A DNA stretch of 64,000 nt, taken from Cristatella mucedo. Its lineage: Eukaryota; Bryozoa; Phylactolaemata; Cristatellidae. The stretch covers positions 2,117,001-2,181,000 of the forward strand of contig WPIO01000005.1 of NCBI GenBank assembly GCA_009760855.2, read 5' to 3'. Below, one piece after another: positions 45,101 through 59,500 of this stretch; positions within the stretch are counted from its first letter, which is position 1; each line of letters starts with the position of its first letter. The translations under genes and the position numbers were made by a program. The notes beneath the pieces are model-generated. The model worked only from the letters and a program-made list of their open reading frames with translations, ran no database searches and was not told where the DNA came from.

Positions 45101-48100
45101 AGGCCTTACGGAATCCACGAGGCACATCGAGCGCTGTCAGCTCTCACCGTTGGCACTTTGGAATGACACACTGCAATTCTGGCCTTGTGCCTGAGCAAGT
45201 CGTACCCGGCCAACATGTGTAAGCTGATGCCAAACGCTCACGTCTGAGCTCTTTACTTTTACTTTCAATCAATGAAACGTGGCCTGCAGAAGAGGGCTGG
45301 GGGCATGCTGTGCTGGAGCTAGTCGGGATAGGACTAAAGCTGCTGCAGCAACAGCGTTAGGAAGCAGCATTTCGGGCGATGCACTAGGAAGCAGGCACAG
45401 CTTCTTGCGTGTCACTGGTGCTTTGCATCGGAATCCATGCTAACTACCCGGCAGTCTGCCGACTGGATTAGCCCCCTAGCTGATTTGCTGAGAAGTTGAA
45501 GGTTGAAGATGGTGGTGCTTGACATACTCTTACCGCGGCAATTCTATTTAAGTAACGCGTGCTTACCTCTTGAGCAGAGAACCTCCAAAGAAAAACAAAT
45601 ATGGCTCAGGGAGATGATTTTTATTCAGTGTGGCCAAAGGTTTATTGGCGTTCAGTTGAACACCAAAGCAGTCGACAAATAAAAGCCAACCGAAAAAAGT
45701 CGGCATGCATGTTCTTACAGCATGGAAAGATTTAGTTCCCTAGGGGATCTATACAAATTATTATTGTCATTGTTATATCGAGCAGTTTTGGGAAACTGGC
45801 CTTTTGCTTTTGAAGCAGTGCTGTTGGCACCATTTGCAATTTCCAAAGCATCTGTCCAGCCGAGCGTGCACACCCAAACAGATTTGCCAAGTTGAATGCC
45901 AATAGCTTTTCACTGGAGAGAAAGAGAAGAGGAGAGACAGAGAGAAATTACGCGCAATATTAGCTCAGATCCGGCTCGATTCACCATAGTGCAATGCAAG
46001 CTGCTATCGTAATACTTCTGCTTCGCATGCCTCATGTCCCTCATCATAGACACATGCATGTGTATCTCGTTTTCTAATTTTCAGGCCATTTCGAGGCGGC
46101 CGTCCGCTGCTACGAGCAGCTCCACCACACACCATATCCAGGGGTGAAGCTGTGCGGCTCGTCAATGCAGCCTCACGTTCACTGTTTGCTGTGGTGAGTT
46201 GAAGTTATGGGACGTGGGCTGCAGTGCCGAGTCTCAGGCTCGAGTCCAACAGCAATCTGACGTTTCGCTGCCAAAGCTGCCACCTTCGGACACATCTTAT
46301 CGCGAGGAAACGCCACCTAGTGGACAAAAGTTTACTTAACATGCACTAGAACCCCATGAGTTCAGCACCATAGCACCTCTGGGTCTTAGCCTAGTGGTAA
46401 GGTGCACTTCACGGCCCAGGTTATGAATCTAATCTTCATAGGGCAATGACAAGCACGGCGACAGCCGCTAAGGCCTTTCGGCTGCTCTATATCCCCTGTA
46501 AATGCGATCAATTAATCCGCAGGCTCTTTTTTCATGCTGTCCGTGTAGTTCAAGCATTCAGTAATGCAATTTCAGCAGCACAGGCCAGATGCAGACTGCC
46601 GATTGGCTAACCGCAAGTAGCTGCAGCAGCAACTGCACCAGTTAGATGTAGGTGCCGGGAGAAGGCTCAAATGGTTTCGACCAGTCGGTTCCTGGTTACC
46701 ACAGTATGAGATCAAAGAGACCAAAGAGATCTCAGAGATAGTTAAATGTTAGTTAAATGTTAGACAGTGAGCATTTCAGCAGTGCCACAGCCATCCATAT
46801 AGCTTGGCAGCATCAGACCACATCAGACCGCAATAGTGGTGAAGGTAAGTTATGTAAGCTAACCCCCTCAGCCTCGGTGACGATGCTGACGATTTTGTAT
46901 TGGGTTCAGTTCACGGAGCTTCGGCCGAGGGAGGAACCTCGGCCGAAGCTCCGTGAACTGAACCCAATACAAAGGTCCGCCCTCGCCGCCCAGTTCGCTG
47001 TTCCTGCGAGCGATTAGCTAAGAGCTCTGAGACCGGATCCCTCGAGAGCGTAGGCGACGTCATCGACTACTTCCTAGGCAGCCACCAAGAACTAAATTGC
47101 AAAGTCACCCTCGCTTCTGCTGCTGCTTTCTATCATGCCCTTGCGAAAAGGACCAGCGAAGCAGAGTTTCCTTGTCCTGCCACGGTGTCTATTGTGTGGA
47201 ATTCAGCAGCTGCTTCTCGGGGGGGGGGCGGGAAACTCCTGCTCACGATTCCCGTGAGTGCGGCCTTTGCTGCTTGTGGGGGGGGGGGGGAGGAAGGGTT
47301 TGCTGCTTGTGGGGGGGGGGGGGGAGGAGGAGGGGCATTTTCTGTGACGAGCCTACTGTGCTTCTTTTTTGAAGGTCCTAAATTGTCAAAAAATTAGGTC
47401 CTTCAAAAATTTTTTGAAGCTCCTAATTTGTCCTAATTTAACTCTGTGTCTCTCATTTCCACCTCAGCGTGTACAATATGTCTTCATTATACACAATTCT
47501 TCGGCCGGCGACTGTGCGCCTGATCTTGACCACACCGTCGAGGACAACTCCCTAGTGCTGCCGGGCAGATGGAGAGTGCTCGTGGCTGCAAGAAGCTGCC
47601 CACCTTGACGAACCTGCAGCGCTCGTGTGCACATGTCACTGCTTAACGTTTGCACAGATCAACGGCTATAGAGGAGATGATCAGAAAGAGCCGGATGAAG
47701 GCGAAATCGACGCGGATTCTAATTTTCCTCTTCTGAAGAGCCCTAGGCAGCGTCCGGCTACTGCCGTCGCCTACAGCTCGAGGGTAACGCCATAGCACTA
47801 GGAATGAGTCTGATGTTGTGTGACCTGTTGCTCGACTGAAATTGTTGAGTTCGTGGATGTGTGCTGTCACTTGTTCTCGTGCACTTGTGCACTTGCTCAC
47901 ATGTGAAGTCTTTCGAATTGCGGTTGCTTCCCATGCATCTGGCTAGCGATGTAATCTCGTGTTAGCCATAGCCCCGACTTCCGGCATGCTACTTGCTTGC
48001 CACACTAGCGAGCCTGACATGTCGGCAGCACTGCTGATCTGTCCTGGCCAGCAAAAGGTCGTGGTTGTCTGTGTACAGCTATGCAGTGAGGTTTCTATGA

Positions 48101-49774
48101 CTTAGGTTGTGACAAGATGGTGGTTTTGGATGTTGATGGTGGATTTGGTACTCGACACATATTTCGTTACCGTGCTCATGCCCACAAGTCATGTCTCGAA
48201 AATTCACTCATGCACTAGTGCACATGCGTGCTGTGAGCTTATGGCGACCACGGGACTCAGGTCGAGCCTCTCGGCTAGTTCTACCGGATCTCTCAGCAGC
48301 ATTTGATACCATTTATCGCCAAGCCCACCTTGAGCACACGTCATCACCGTGTGCCTCACTTGCACTGGGCTGAAAGGGTTTAGGCCCGGACAGCATGCAG
48401 TATGGGTGTCCTATTCCAAAATTACCTTTTACTAGAAGGCCACATTAGCTCCACAGTCAAGTATGCCAACTTTCAGATAATAACGTACCAATAACTCGGT
48501 CTTGTTATGATAAGAATACTACTGCCAAGCTGGTCCATACATTTGTTACATCCCACCTAAGCTTCTGTAGCTTGCTACTTGCAGGCCTTTCTGCCTTTTC
48601 TATAAGAGGCATAGAGCTGGTGCAAAACTGCATCCAAGCTTGTCTGTCATGAGCAATGCAACGGTCAAATTAGCCACTTCTCACAGGCCTGCACTGGCAT
48701 CCAATCAAGCAGCATATCGACTGACTTTAAGTTTCTGTCACACAATTTTTCAGACCCCTGCATGTCTTGCTTCGGCCCACCTATCAGAAATGCTTCCTGA
48801 TCAGACCGTCTGTTGCACCACCTGCACTTTTGACTCTGGTCGTTTCTTATAGCTTTGCCCCCATAGCTGTCTCAAATCCCTTAGGGACCGGGCTTGTCAG
48901 TTTCTATGCTTTCAAAGCCAGGAGGTCGCCAGAGACTGACGTCACGAGATCCCCTGACGTGATGACATGTTTATAAAAAGCTGAAAACCTACCAGTTCCT
49001 TCCTTACAGCATTTGCTGGATCAGCGTGAATTGTTCTCTGTGTGCAAATGTGTGCTTACACTGTGCATTCTATCACCAGCCATTTGAAGTGCTTCCTTTA
49101 CACAATGTATATGTAAAGTATCTTGATCGAGATTTAGTTCTTTAAAGTACTGCTGGGATTTTTCATGATTATAATTACTCTTACTGTTATGTAAATGGCA
49201 GAGACATTGCAGAAGGAGCAGCAGTGGTTCGAGCATCCCCATCGTGCTTGCAGTTGGCGCAGGCTCAGCGAGAGCTGAGCCCCTCTTTCGTACGGTCTGC
49301 AATTCTGCTATATATTGCTATATAAATATTGCTACCTACCCAAGAGCTGCAGCATCCAGCGAAACTCATGTGTGGTAGCCAGCCTGCCTGATGTGCACCG
49401 ATGTGTGTCTCGTGGCCTCGCAGAATGGGCTGCCTCATAGCTGTGTGCCGGAGTGCCCACGCGGTCGCAGTATCCTAGAGCGGTGGCTAAACCACAGCCG
49501 GTTGGTCCGTGCAGGAGCGAAAAGAAGATGGCGCAGTCGGAGGGCTCGACGACCTCGACCGTTACTCGTACGACCGAGGCAGACGACGCCCAGTGTCGGC
49601 AAAGGTAGAGTAGTAGTATTTCTATGAGCATCATCGGCAGCCGAGTGCATGCTCACATGCTAAGCCTCTGTTAGACTGGAGCAAGACCTCTGTCCCGATA
49701 ATTGAGCTCATACAGCTGCAAGGGTTCAGCTCCCACTCACTTCCACTCTCAGTTATCTCTCTCACTCCAACTCT

Positions 49775-49827
<53 letters not shown>

Positions 49828-51387
49828 TCTCTCTCTCTATCTCTATCTCTCTCTCTCTCAGTCTCAGTTATCCAAAGCCCAGCTGTCTGTTATCAATACA
49901 GCAGTATCTATTCAACAGTGGCAGATGCATCTGCCTTAAATTTGATAAAAATTGAGGCCTTGGGCAAGTCCCATGATGCTGCGGGTTTCGGTTTCTTCTT
50001 GAGTGAACCACCAGTAAATTTCATTTCACAGTCGCGACTATTGGTAAGTCACACGATGCTTTGATCTTGACTCTATATGCACGTGGTACGTGTTCATGAT
50101 TGGTTGTTTGCGTGATCGCGTGTGTTAACTTATACATGCACATGCCTGCATGCACGGCCGTACCCTTGGTTGTTTGCGTGATCGCGTGTGTTAACTTATA
50201 CATGCACATGCCTGCATGCACGGCCGTACCCTTGGTTGTTTGCGTGCTCGCGTGTGTTAACTTATACATGCACATGCCTGCATGCATGGCCGCACCCGTA
50301 TGCAAAATATGCGCTTATGTGGAAGTGCGCACGGGCTGTTGGTGTGCCAAGGGCACGACGTCACCTATGTACCGGATGTGAGCTGAGCTGAGAAAATGTG
50401 CTGCTGAAGTCTAAGCTGCTAATGCTGCTCCTTGTCACCGTAGGCTCTGACTGCACCAATAGCAACAGCTTAAAGCAACCCCTTCCACCAAAAAATTGCA
50501 GCGTTCAGCGCTAATTTGATCACCTTACTCCTTGGCTGAGACCCGGGCTAAGGACTTTAGTTCACGAGCCACAACAGAATGTTCGTAACAGAAAACTGTT
50601 TGATATATTACTTGCAAGGTGTGAGCCCCTCCCGAGCGCCTTCCCTCTGATGCTTGCTCAAGCTTACCTTTGGGAGCCAAGGTGCAGCTCTGCAGCCCAT
50701 ATTCAAGTGCTGATGAAAGCAGGCGATCGAGAATCTGCCGACAGTGCTCCTGTAACCGTTGGCGGTGTTCCTTTAGTATCACGCATCGGCGTCCGAGCGG
50801 CCGAAGAGTGCCCACGCTGCCATGCGGAGGTATCCCTCTCTGAGCGATGACGGCCAAGGAGCCCAGGAGGAGGAAGACGACAGAGGAGCCGGCGGCGGTC
50901 GCACGCCACAGGCCCGCGCCTGGGAGCAGCGTGACAGTGGCAGCGGCAGCGGCAGCGAGTACGACGGCGAGCGTACTGCTCGGTCCAGTGAGCTGTTGCC
51001 TCTGACACCTGTTCCTCCTGCCGCTCCGCGATCGGCCAGCTCATCTGCGACGACTCGAAGTGGACGTGGCAGTGGTGCTGGTGGCCGCCCTCGGACCGCA
51101 GCAGCAGCCTCTGCCCCCTCGTCAGCCCACTCCAGCGATCGAAGCAGCTCGCTGAGCCCAGGCGCTGATGCCGACGTGGCGACGACAGCAGTGACATCGG
51201 CAGCTGGTCGTGCACAACCTGGGTATGGCAGTGACTGCTGGGGCTGCCTCTTCCTCTCAGTGCTCTCACACCTGCAAGTGCTAACGGCATTTCAGCTTAT
51301 GATGCTGGCATCATTCTTTAATGGCTTTTGGTACTTATACATATGCACTGTATACACACACACACACACATGCACACACACACACAT

Positions 51388-51432
<45 letters not shown>

Positions 51433-54400
51433 CATATGTATACACATATATGTTAAATATATTATATATGTAGTGTATACATGTATATACATATATAATA
51501 CAATATATAATATATATATATATATATAATATGCTTTAGGCTGTATGTACATTATGTATCTAAACCAACATGTTCTGTATTCAGAAAGCAAGGTGCTGCA
51601 TTTTGCAGGACCAGCGACCGGCAGAGACAGCAGCGTCCCAAGTCAGCCAAGCGAATCGACAGAGCCGCCGAGCATCAGCCAGAGGAACGCAGCCACAGCC
51701 GCGTCACGCTGTCCGAGGATGGCTCGTACGAGGAGGTGCCACTGGACGAAACCGACTCAGAGGACGAGGTTCCAGCTGCAGCGGCAGCAGTGGCGATCAA
51801 GAAAGAGTCCGAAGAAAAAAGTGTCCAAACCGGATGGGATCTGTTCAACACCTACGACCCGGTGAGCGAACTGAAAAGATTTTCTCCCTCACCCTTTCTC
51901 TTTGAGAAAAGAGCTGGTGCTGCTCGCACGGGACGAGTGCACCTCTGGCCTGCAGACGGCTGGACTGAGTGAGCGACGGTTGCCCGCGATCGTGCACCCG
52001 AGGCCTGCCGGACAGGGCAGCACAGCCCGGCAGGCTGCGCGCTGTCTCGAGAGTGTTTTCGAGTCGCTATGAGGCCAGCTTTGAATACCGTCGGACCAGG
52101 GGTTTCGGACTAATGACATGCCCGACGTGCTGCACTGGCTCTGCAGGGTGGGGGGGGGGTGCTCAGTGCAGCTCTTTGTAGCTCTGTGTTGCTCTGTGTA
52201 GCTCTGTGCATGCTGCTGAGTTCGGTGCACGGCACTGACCAATCCTTCGTAATGTTTAGTCCCAGGCAGTAGTCCTCGAAGGACCAAAGGCTCAGTACAC
52301 GATCCGAGTTCGTACAGGAAGAGTCATTGGCGCAAGTGGCAATGTTCCAATTCACATTGTGCTGTTCGGCAATCGGGGCTGCTCGCTCGACATACCTCTC
52401 GAGTCTTCATCGACGTACAAGATTCCTTTCCAAAAAGGGCAGGAGGACGTTTTCAACGTCGAGACGCTCTATGTCGGAGAACTGCAGCAGATTCGTATAG
52501 GTCACAACCGGGCAGACACAGGTACGCCGGCGCGCAGGCAAGCGTGTCGACGAGCTGTCCAAGCGCCGGATCCAATGATCCGATGCCCTCACGATTTCCG
52601 CTTTGAGTAGATGAAGGACAAAAATTAGAGTAAAGCTCATCCATCTATACCACTCGAAGTGGGCATTAAAGGATTGCCTGCTGCACGACTCGTTCGCTCG
52701 ACGTACAGTAGCTCGTGGAAGTGGGAGCTACTTACTGCTGGGCTGAGACCCACCTTGTCTTTTGCTGGGCAATTTCTTCGCTGGTAGGATCGAACCTCAC
52801 TTCATCTCACGCATTTGCAAATACTACGCAGTCTGCCCGCAGATATATGTTTGCTTTGCTGATTTCAGTCTCAACCGTTATGCACCTTGCTATATGGTGA
52901 TGGCATTAGGAGCCATATTGCCCAGCTTGCTCTGCCTCCGTTTCCTTTTATTCCGTTTCCTCATGCAGGCCGTGCAGAGGTGCAGTCGTTGGTGCTATTG
53001 CTGCCGAGGCTGCCACTTCTTTGGTTCGATTGCAACTGCTGCGCTCACATCCAACCATGGTAGCGAACGTTCACCCGCACTGTCTTCCGGTAATGCTGCG
53101 AACCAGGGCTCGCTCTCACACTCGGCAGTGTGGCGGATTTTTGCTTGCGCAGGCCAGTGGTTCCTGGAGAGCGTGGCAGTCGAGGACCTGACCAAAGGCT
53201 GGGTGTACGAGTTTTCGTGCAATAAGTGGCTGTCATCGAAAAGCAGCGACAAGATGACTCGTCGCGATCTCGCATACTCGTCCACGAGACTGATCGAGCT
53301 GCCAGGTGGGTTGCCTTTGGGTTGCCCTCGCGGCCGCACGCCATGCTGTGCCGATGCACATTGCCCTTCCCCCCCCCCCAAATGGAACGCCTAGTCTGGC
53401 CGAGTAAGGGCTCGACGCGTGCTGCTGTCACTGCAGCAGCAGCAGCAGCCACTGCAGTCATTAGTTCAGCGATCTGCGAGACGATTAAAATGCGCCCCTA
53501 GCTGGCCAGTGCTGCTGCTGCTGCTATTGGCCACCGTGCCTGCATCTGCATCGTAGATGAACTCTCAGCGCCCGACGCAGACGACAGCCTTGTTCGGAGT
53601 GTGGCGATGGCCACCGTGTCGTCGCCGCGAGGCTCGAATGCTGTCGAACGCGGCGGCGCGGAGCAAGCGGCTGCAGCAGCAGACTCATCCGGCCGATCGA
53701 GCCCGACCGGCTCAATGGGATACAGCCAGCAGAGCACGGACGGCAGCCGCGATGGCGGAAGCAATTTTGCTGCCTTTCGGCATGGCTCTGCATCGTCGCC
53801 GGCAGGCAGAGCAAGTGGAGAGAGTCACAACGAGGATGCCGGTGGCAATACGCCCGGCCGCCTCCACAAAGCCGACCCTTCTGGCTTTGGCAACCTAACA
53901 GCAGGCGCTCTCACCGAGAGGCCCAAGGGTCGTGCTGACGGCATGGCGCAAGAAGCAGAAGGTGGCACCCGACCAAAAAAGATGGAGATTATCGGAGGAG
54001 GCATCTCGAATAGTTTCTTTGACATTTTACTGAAGGGCAGCACTGGTGGCAGCCACCCTGGGGCTGCGGACGACGGCGATTCGGACTCGGACTCTGTCGG
54101 GTCCGACTACATGGGCTTTATCGAGGTCAACCACCGAGCCGCCGTTCAGTCATCAGCAGAGCTGCGAGGTCGCAATGAGGGCGACGATGAAGGTGCTGCC
54201 AGCGATGCTGAAAGCCAGGGACAGAGTACCGTGATTTTCGAGAACGCCTCCTTAACCTCGAGAGAACTGCACGATAACGAGGGATACATTCTTGGATCGA
54301 AGGTGAGTTGATGCAGGCAGTTTTTTGAGACCAGCTCTCCCTCATTACATCTATCTGCACCGTAGCTGCCGTGTGCTATGAAAGCGACTCGTGAGCAGTC

Positions 54401-56492
54401 TCGTGCTGAGCACGCAAACCTTTTTTGATCAGTAAAAATTTAACAATGATACTAATCATATGTCATTTTTATTGCACCCTAAGTGACCTAAATTTATCCA
54501 GGCACTTTACTACTCTCTGCAAGAGAAGCGCGGTATCAAGCATAAAAAAGCGAACGAATATTATGTTTAGGCCAGCATGCTAAAGCAGACGTGAAGACAC
54601 TCATGGCCACTGGTTAGTGGAACTTTAGGGTACTAGCATGCACCGAATCATGCGCAGGTGAGCACGCAAAGCTCACAGGAACAAAAAGATAATTTCACTG
54701 AGAGGCGAAGGAAAAGCTGACTGGAACAGATAAGTCTTTAGCTGAGACTGAAATGATGCAACATCATTGTAGGTAGTGATCATAGCCGGAAGAAAGTTGT
54801 AGACTTTTTGTGCCTTCAAGCTGAAGGCTCGATTAAAAAATGATTTCAATTTAGTGTGATGAACGGCAACATCACTAGATGTCGATGAGTGAGTGGTGCA
54901 AGAGCTCACTGGAAGAGCAAGGACGTAAGATGGATAGGCTGATGCAAGCCAGTTAAGTGCTCTCCAAACCAGACAGAGCTCTTGAAGTTAAAATGGCTTC
55001 TCCAGCTAAACCAGCCGCATGATGGCTGATAATCATCATTGCGATTATGTGATAATCATTGGCCGTGGCAGTATAAAAAGACGACGTCATGAGATGGGCC
55101 GGCAGTTAGGATTCCCGACTCGGCATTGACACTGGAGCTGGTTTGAGCTCTAGGCAACAGAGCCGTTTGTGTACGTCATGACAGCTGTTGAACGCCTGTA
55201 ACTGTTCGCTGCTGTCAAATAGACTTGTATACACTATGGATATGGACATGATGTGTTAGGTATAGGTGCGCTTCGATGCTACTGTCTGCATACCTGCGCA
55301 TTGGTGCAACACCTACAAGTAGCTAGCCGTGCTACAAGGTTCAGGAGTCATCGGTAATCGTCGCTCACCGGCTGAGACTAGCACAGTTACTAGCACTGTG
55401 CTTAAATCCTAGTTCTGACCAGACGTAGAAGCTGAACATCACGTTTTTAACAAAGTCAAGTCGGTGCTTCATAGGGAGCCGTGAAGCTCAGACCGGGGTG
55501 GTATAATGTGGCTACACTGTTGACTACAGATCAGGTGGGCAGCTGAGTTTTGCACCAGTTTCAGACGATTAAGGGTACAGGCCGGCAGTCCTGTATAAGA
55601 ATAAGGGTTAATAAGAAGATTAAGGAATAAGGGTCACTGATGTAATTTAGAATTAATATAAAAACACGTGAAATAGTTTGGTTATCGTACGATGTTCCTC
55701 TCCTGAAAGTACGCCGACTTGATATCGGAGGAAATGCATTCAACTAATGACGAGTCGTTTTGGAAGCAGTTCCAGATTATGAGCAGACGTCACACGAGTG
55801 ATGTTTGATTGATAGATTTTTACGGTGAGGCCTTCCAACTTAAGGGTGACACTACGTTTGCCCATAGAAAATTAATTTTGTGTTACTGTCATTAAGCTTC
55901 AGGAATTTAGCGGCCATCGAAGTGCAAATGTTGTCGATGATGGCTGTAAGAAAAAATTGAATGTGTCAGATGAGAAGCAAGGCTTTGATGGGTCGAAGGG
56001 TAGGCAGAGCTGGGTGCCATCGGTCTAGAAATGAAAGCCAATATTGTGTTTGGCAATGACTTGGCCAGAGGAAGAGTATAGATAGTGAAAAGAAAAGGGC
56101 CTATGATCGAACCCTGGGGTCCCCTGTATTAAGAGCTCCTTAGATCGTAGCTACTGGCAAGCAACAAAAAATACAGATGACACGTTTAGTTTTTTGAAAG
56201 TCTCAAGGTTGATGTAAAACCCAGTTTTAGAATTGGCTGTATAAACGTCATCTACCTTCCATTTTGGGATGTAGTTAGGGCAAGCGGTTTGAATAGTGTG
56301 GGTTTCTATTGAATATTCTTGTTTGGAAAAGCAAATCAAGTGCCTTATTTTTTAGCATTGCAATTACTTGGACACGTGGAAACCTTGAGGGTTAGATGCA
56401 GTGTTAAGTGCTTTATAAGCTGTGCAATTTGTTCTTGCTGTTAGTACTCAGTCATTTGCAAGCGATAACGAGAGAGGTATGCAGAGGAGACC

Positions 56493-56534
<42 letters not shown>

Positions 56535-59500
56535 GGAAGGTCAATGTGACAGAACATAGGCAATATTAGCCATGAAGAGTATATCTCCTCACATCTTCCT
56601 ACTAGAGACATTCTTAGCAGGCTGCTATTTGCTGATACTTATTCACTCTTTGACTATAAATTAAATTCCATCATTGGCCTGCTATGGGTAAGCTTATTCT
56701 CGCCATAAATGTCACCAATTGATGCATTTTAGGTTAATGCTCTATCAACGGCAGTTGAAGCAAGCAATGTCGTGGAGGGTGGTAATGAGTCTAGCAGTGC
56801 CAACATCAAAAGTGGATCAATACATCTTACGACAGGACCTTCCATACACGGTGCTTCAAGAGTTGGTAACCTATCACGTATCAAAGAGCTCATTCGCTAT
56901 AACCAAGATCTGAGAAAGTAAGAAAAACAAATCGTCATGCTATTAGAATTCCCCGGATTATCTTGGATCCTGCTGAAAATTTCTTTTTTTGTGCATGCAT
57001 CTCCCATAGAAAAGCCACATTCAATTGAAATTAATGATAATATTAATTATAATGTTATGAATAAGACATTGTTATGGCACCCAAAGAGAACCAAATCTTC
57101 ATCTGGACACTTTACATATGCTGGAAAGGATGCCTGCGAATTGTTTAGTGATAACATGCACAGTGTCAGCACACGTAGGCATGTAAAGGACAATTCACAT
57201 GTATGGAGAAAATGATGGAAGGAACAAGTTTGTTCTACAAAATTACTGTTTCATCACGTCAGGGGATGCCTAAATGTCAGTCGCAAGGAGATCCAGGCCT
57301 TGGGAGCCTATTAACCTGGTGCAAGGTCTCCAAAAGGGTTTGAGATTGGCTAGACTCTCGGCTAAACTACTTGTGTCAGAAGAGCATGTGGCATGATGCC
57401 TAGCCTGATTGGCAAGCAGTTCGGATATGGAGTTGGCCGGAAATGCAAGATGAAGGAACCTAAAAGTTAGTGACATAAGCTTAAACTAGGTAGGCTGCTA
57501 TTGAGGAGTGAGTCAGAGCAGCCTGGTGAGAAGTTGTGGGATATAGCAATTGTGGCTTTCACAACAAATAAGCTCAGCTGCAGAGTTTTTCATCAAATCG
57601 AAGAGTCTCGTTGCAAAGGCATGCAGATGTGCAAAGTTGTGAGTTGCAAAAGTCTAGATGTGATTTCAAAATGCATGTACCAGCTTGGTCAGGGTATCTA
57701 TCAAAGCAAGCCTGAATGTTTGCGATATTAAGAAGCTGAAATTAGTCAGACTTGACTCTGAAGCTGATGTGGTTCTCTAGAGGAAGGTCACTTTGGAGTA
57801 GGGCACACAGAGATTTCGTGCAAGCTAGAAGAGTTGTGCTGGCCAAGCCCGTTTTGAGGTCAGGTCTTCCATTTCTAAGTAATGCTAGGTTTTCCCATAA
57901 TTAATAAGATGGTTTTATCATCATTCAATTTGAGAAGTTTTGCTGCTATTCAATTGATAATGTTAGCAAGAAATGCTGCAAATGAGTCAAGAGGGTTCGA
58001 AGTGCTGGAAGGCAGGAAGGGATCAAAGCACAGGCACAGCTTTATGTCATCCTCATAGAAGTGAAAACCCAGTTTGCACTTAGCAATTAAATCTGCAAGA
58101 GGGAAAGCATGCATTGTCAAAAGAAGTGGAGAAAGCACACATCTCTGGGATACATCTTAACTTTAAAGACTCCTTGGATGACAGGTACCCATTGACATCG
58201 ATGCTCTAAAATCTCCCACTGAGACTTAAACCTGAAACTTAAACCCTTCACCCTGAACTTAAACCATTGCCGTGTTCATAAATTAAACATCAGCAGAGTT
58301 ATTCACTGCCAAATGGCAAACAAGAAAATGTGTGACTTGTCATGAGTAGAGTGAAATTTATAGATAATTTTCACAGCAATAAAATGGATTTTTATGCAAT
58401 GACAACTATTCTCCTGCTGCCGAATATGGCACATCTTTTCCAGCCGTCCTGAGCTGCTACTTCCATGTTACTAACTACCTCAATGCTCTCTCGACTCAGT
58501 TGTGCTTCTCACTCTCTCTTTGTTGCGTGAGATGAAGTCTGTTGGCCTATGAATGTGTACCGAAAGCCACTTAGGCTGTGAGTGCACTATGCAAGACTCT
58601 CCTTCGTAACATCCACATAGTCTTGAGACTTTGTGAAATTACAGACGGAGATACATTAAATTACCCTTAATCAAGTCAGGTTGTTCAATAGTATTAAACT
58701 CAGTAAGCAGCTGCAACTAGAAATGTTTGCTTCTCAATTGCAGTGCACCTGACGACTTTGGAGACACACCCCTGCATGTCGCATGTCAGTATGGTCATGC
58801 AGATACAGTTCAATGGTTGCTAGATAGTGCAAAGGCAGACGATCGGATAAGGAACAGAGCTGGATATGAAGCTGCACACGTGGCAGCTTTGCATGGCCAT
58901 ATCGGATGTGTGCGCAGCATTCTCAGCAGTGGCACTGCAAAAGATGTAAACGTCTGCAGCGATGATGACAAAACGCTACTTCACCTGGCTGCATCTGCGT
59001 GAGTGCGATTAGACCATGTGCATTGTGTATGCCTATTTTTAGTATAACGTTAGATAGTCTGTGCACAGCAAACTCGTGCACTGATCGTTGCAGAGGTCAT
59101 CTACAGAGTTGCCGATTCCTTATAGCCAACGGAGCCTCTCTGAACGCACTTGACAGCTTTGGCAGGACTGCAGCAGATATTGCCGGCGAATACAATCATA
59201 GCAAAGTGAAAGACTATCTAGAGGCGTGCCTCGATGACATGTCCACGATTGCACCCGGTGCCAGCACGGGTGACCAAAAGATCACAAAGGCCTTGGTGCA
59301 CGTCGGAGATCTAGAGTAAGACTTAGCTTGCTATTGCATGCAGGCAGCACTACCTGTACAACTGTAGCAAGGCCCTGTGTAAAGAACAATTTGCCATAGT
59401 TTCCCGAGTGCAAGAGCAGATAATTACCCAACGATTTAAACATCTAGTAGTATATTTTTTGTCCGACGCGACGATTCTTTAGGGATATTGTGGATGGAAT

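Noticed and set aside
47468-47608. Extra exon of the PLAT-ankyrin gene (RVQYVFIIHNSSAGDCAPDL...)
   Set aside because: It opens in phase 0 after a good CAG, but no convincing donor precedes the TGA. Exons 6 and 7 already join in phase 0 without it.
50703-51290. Minus-strand open frame of 195 codons
   Set aside because: Antisense shadow of exon 9, whose Ser/Ala/Arg-rich codons leave the opposite strand open.
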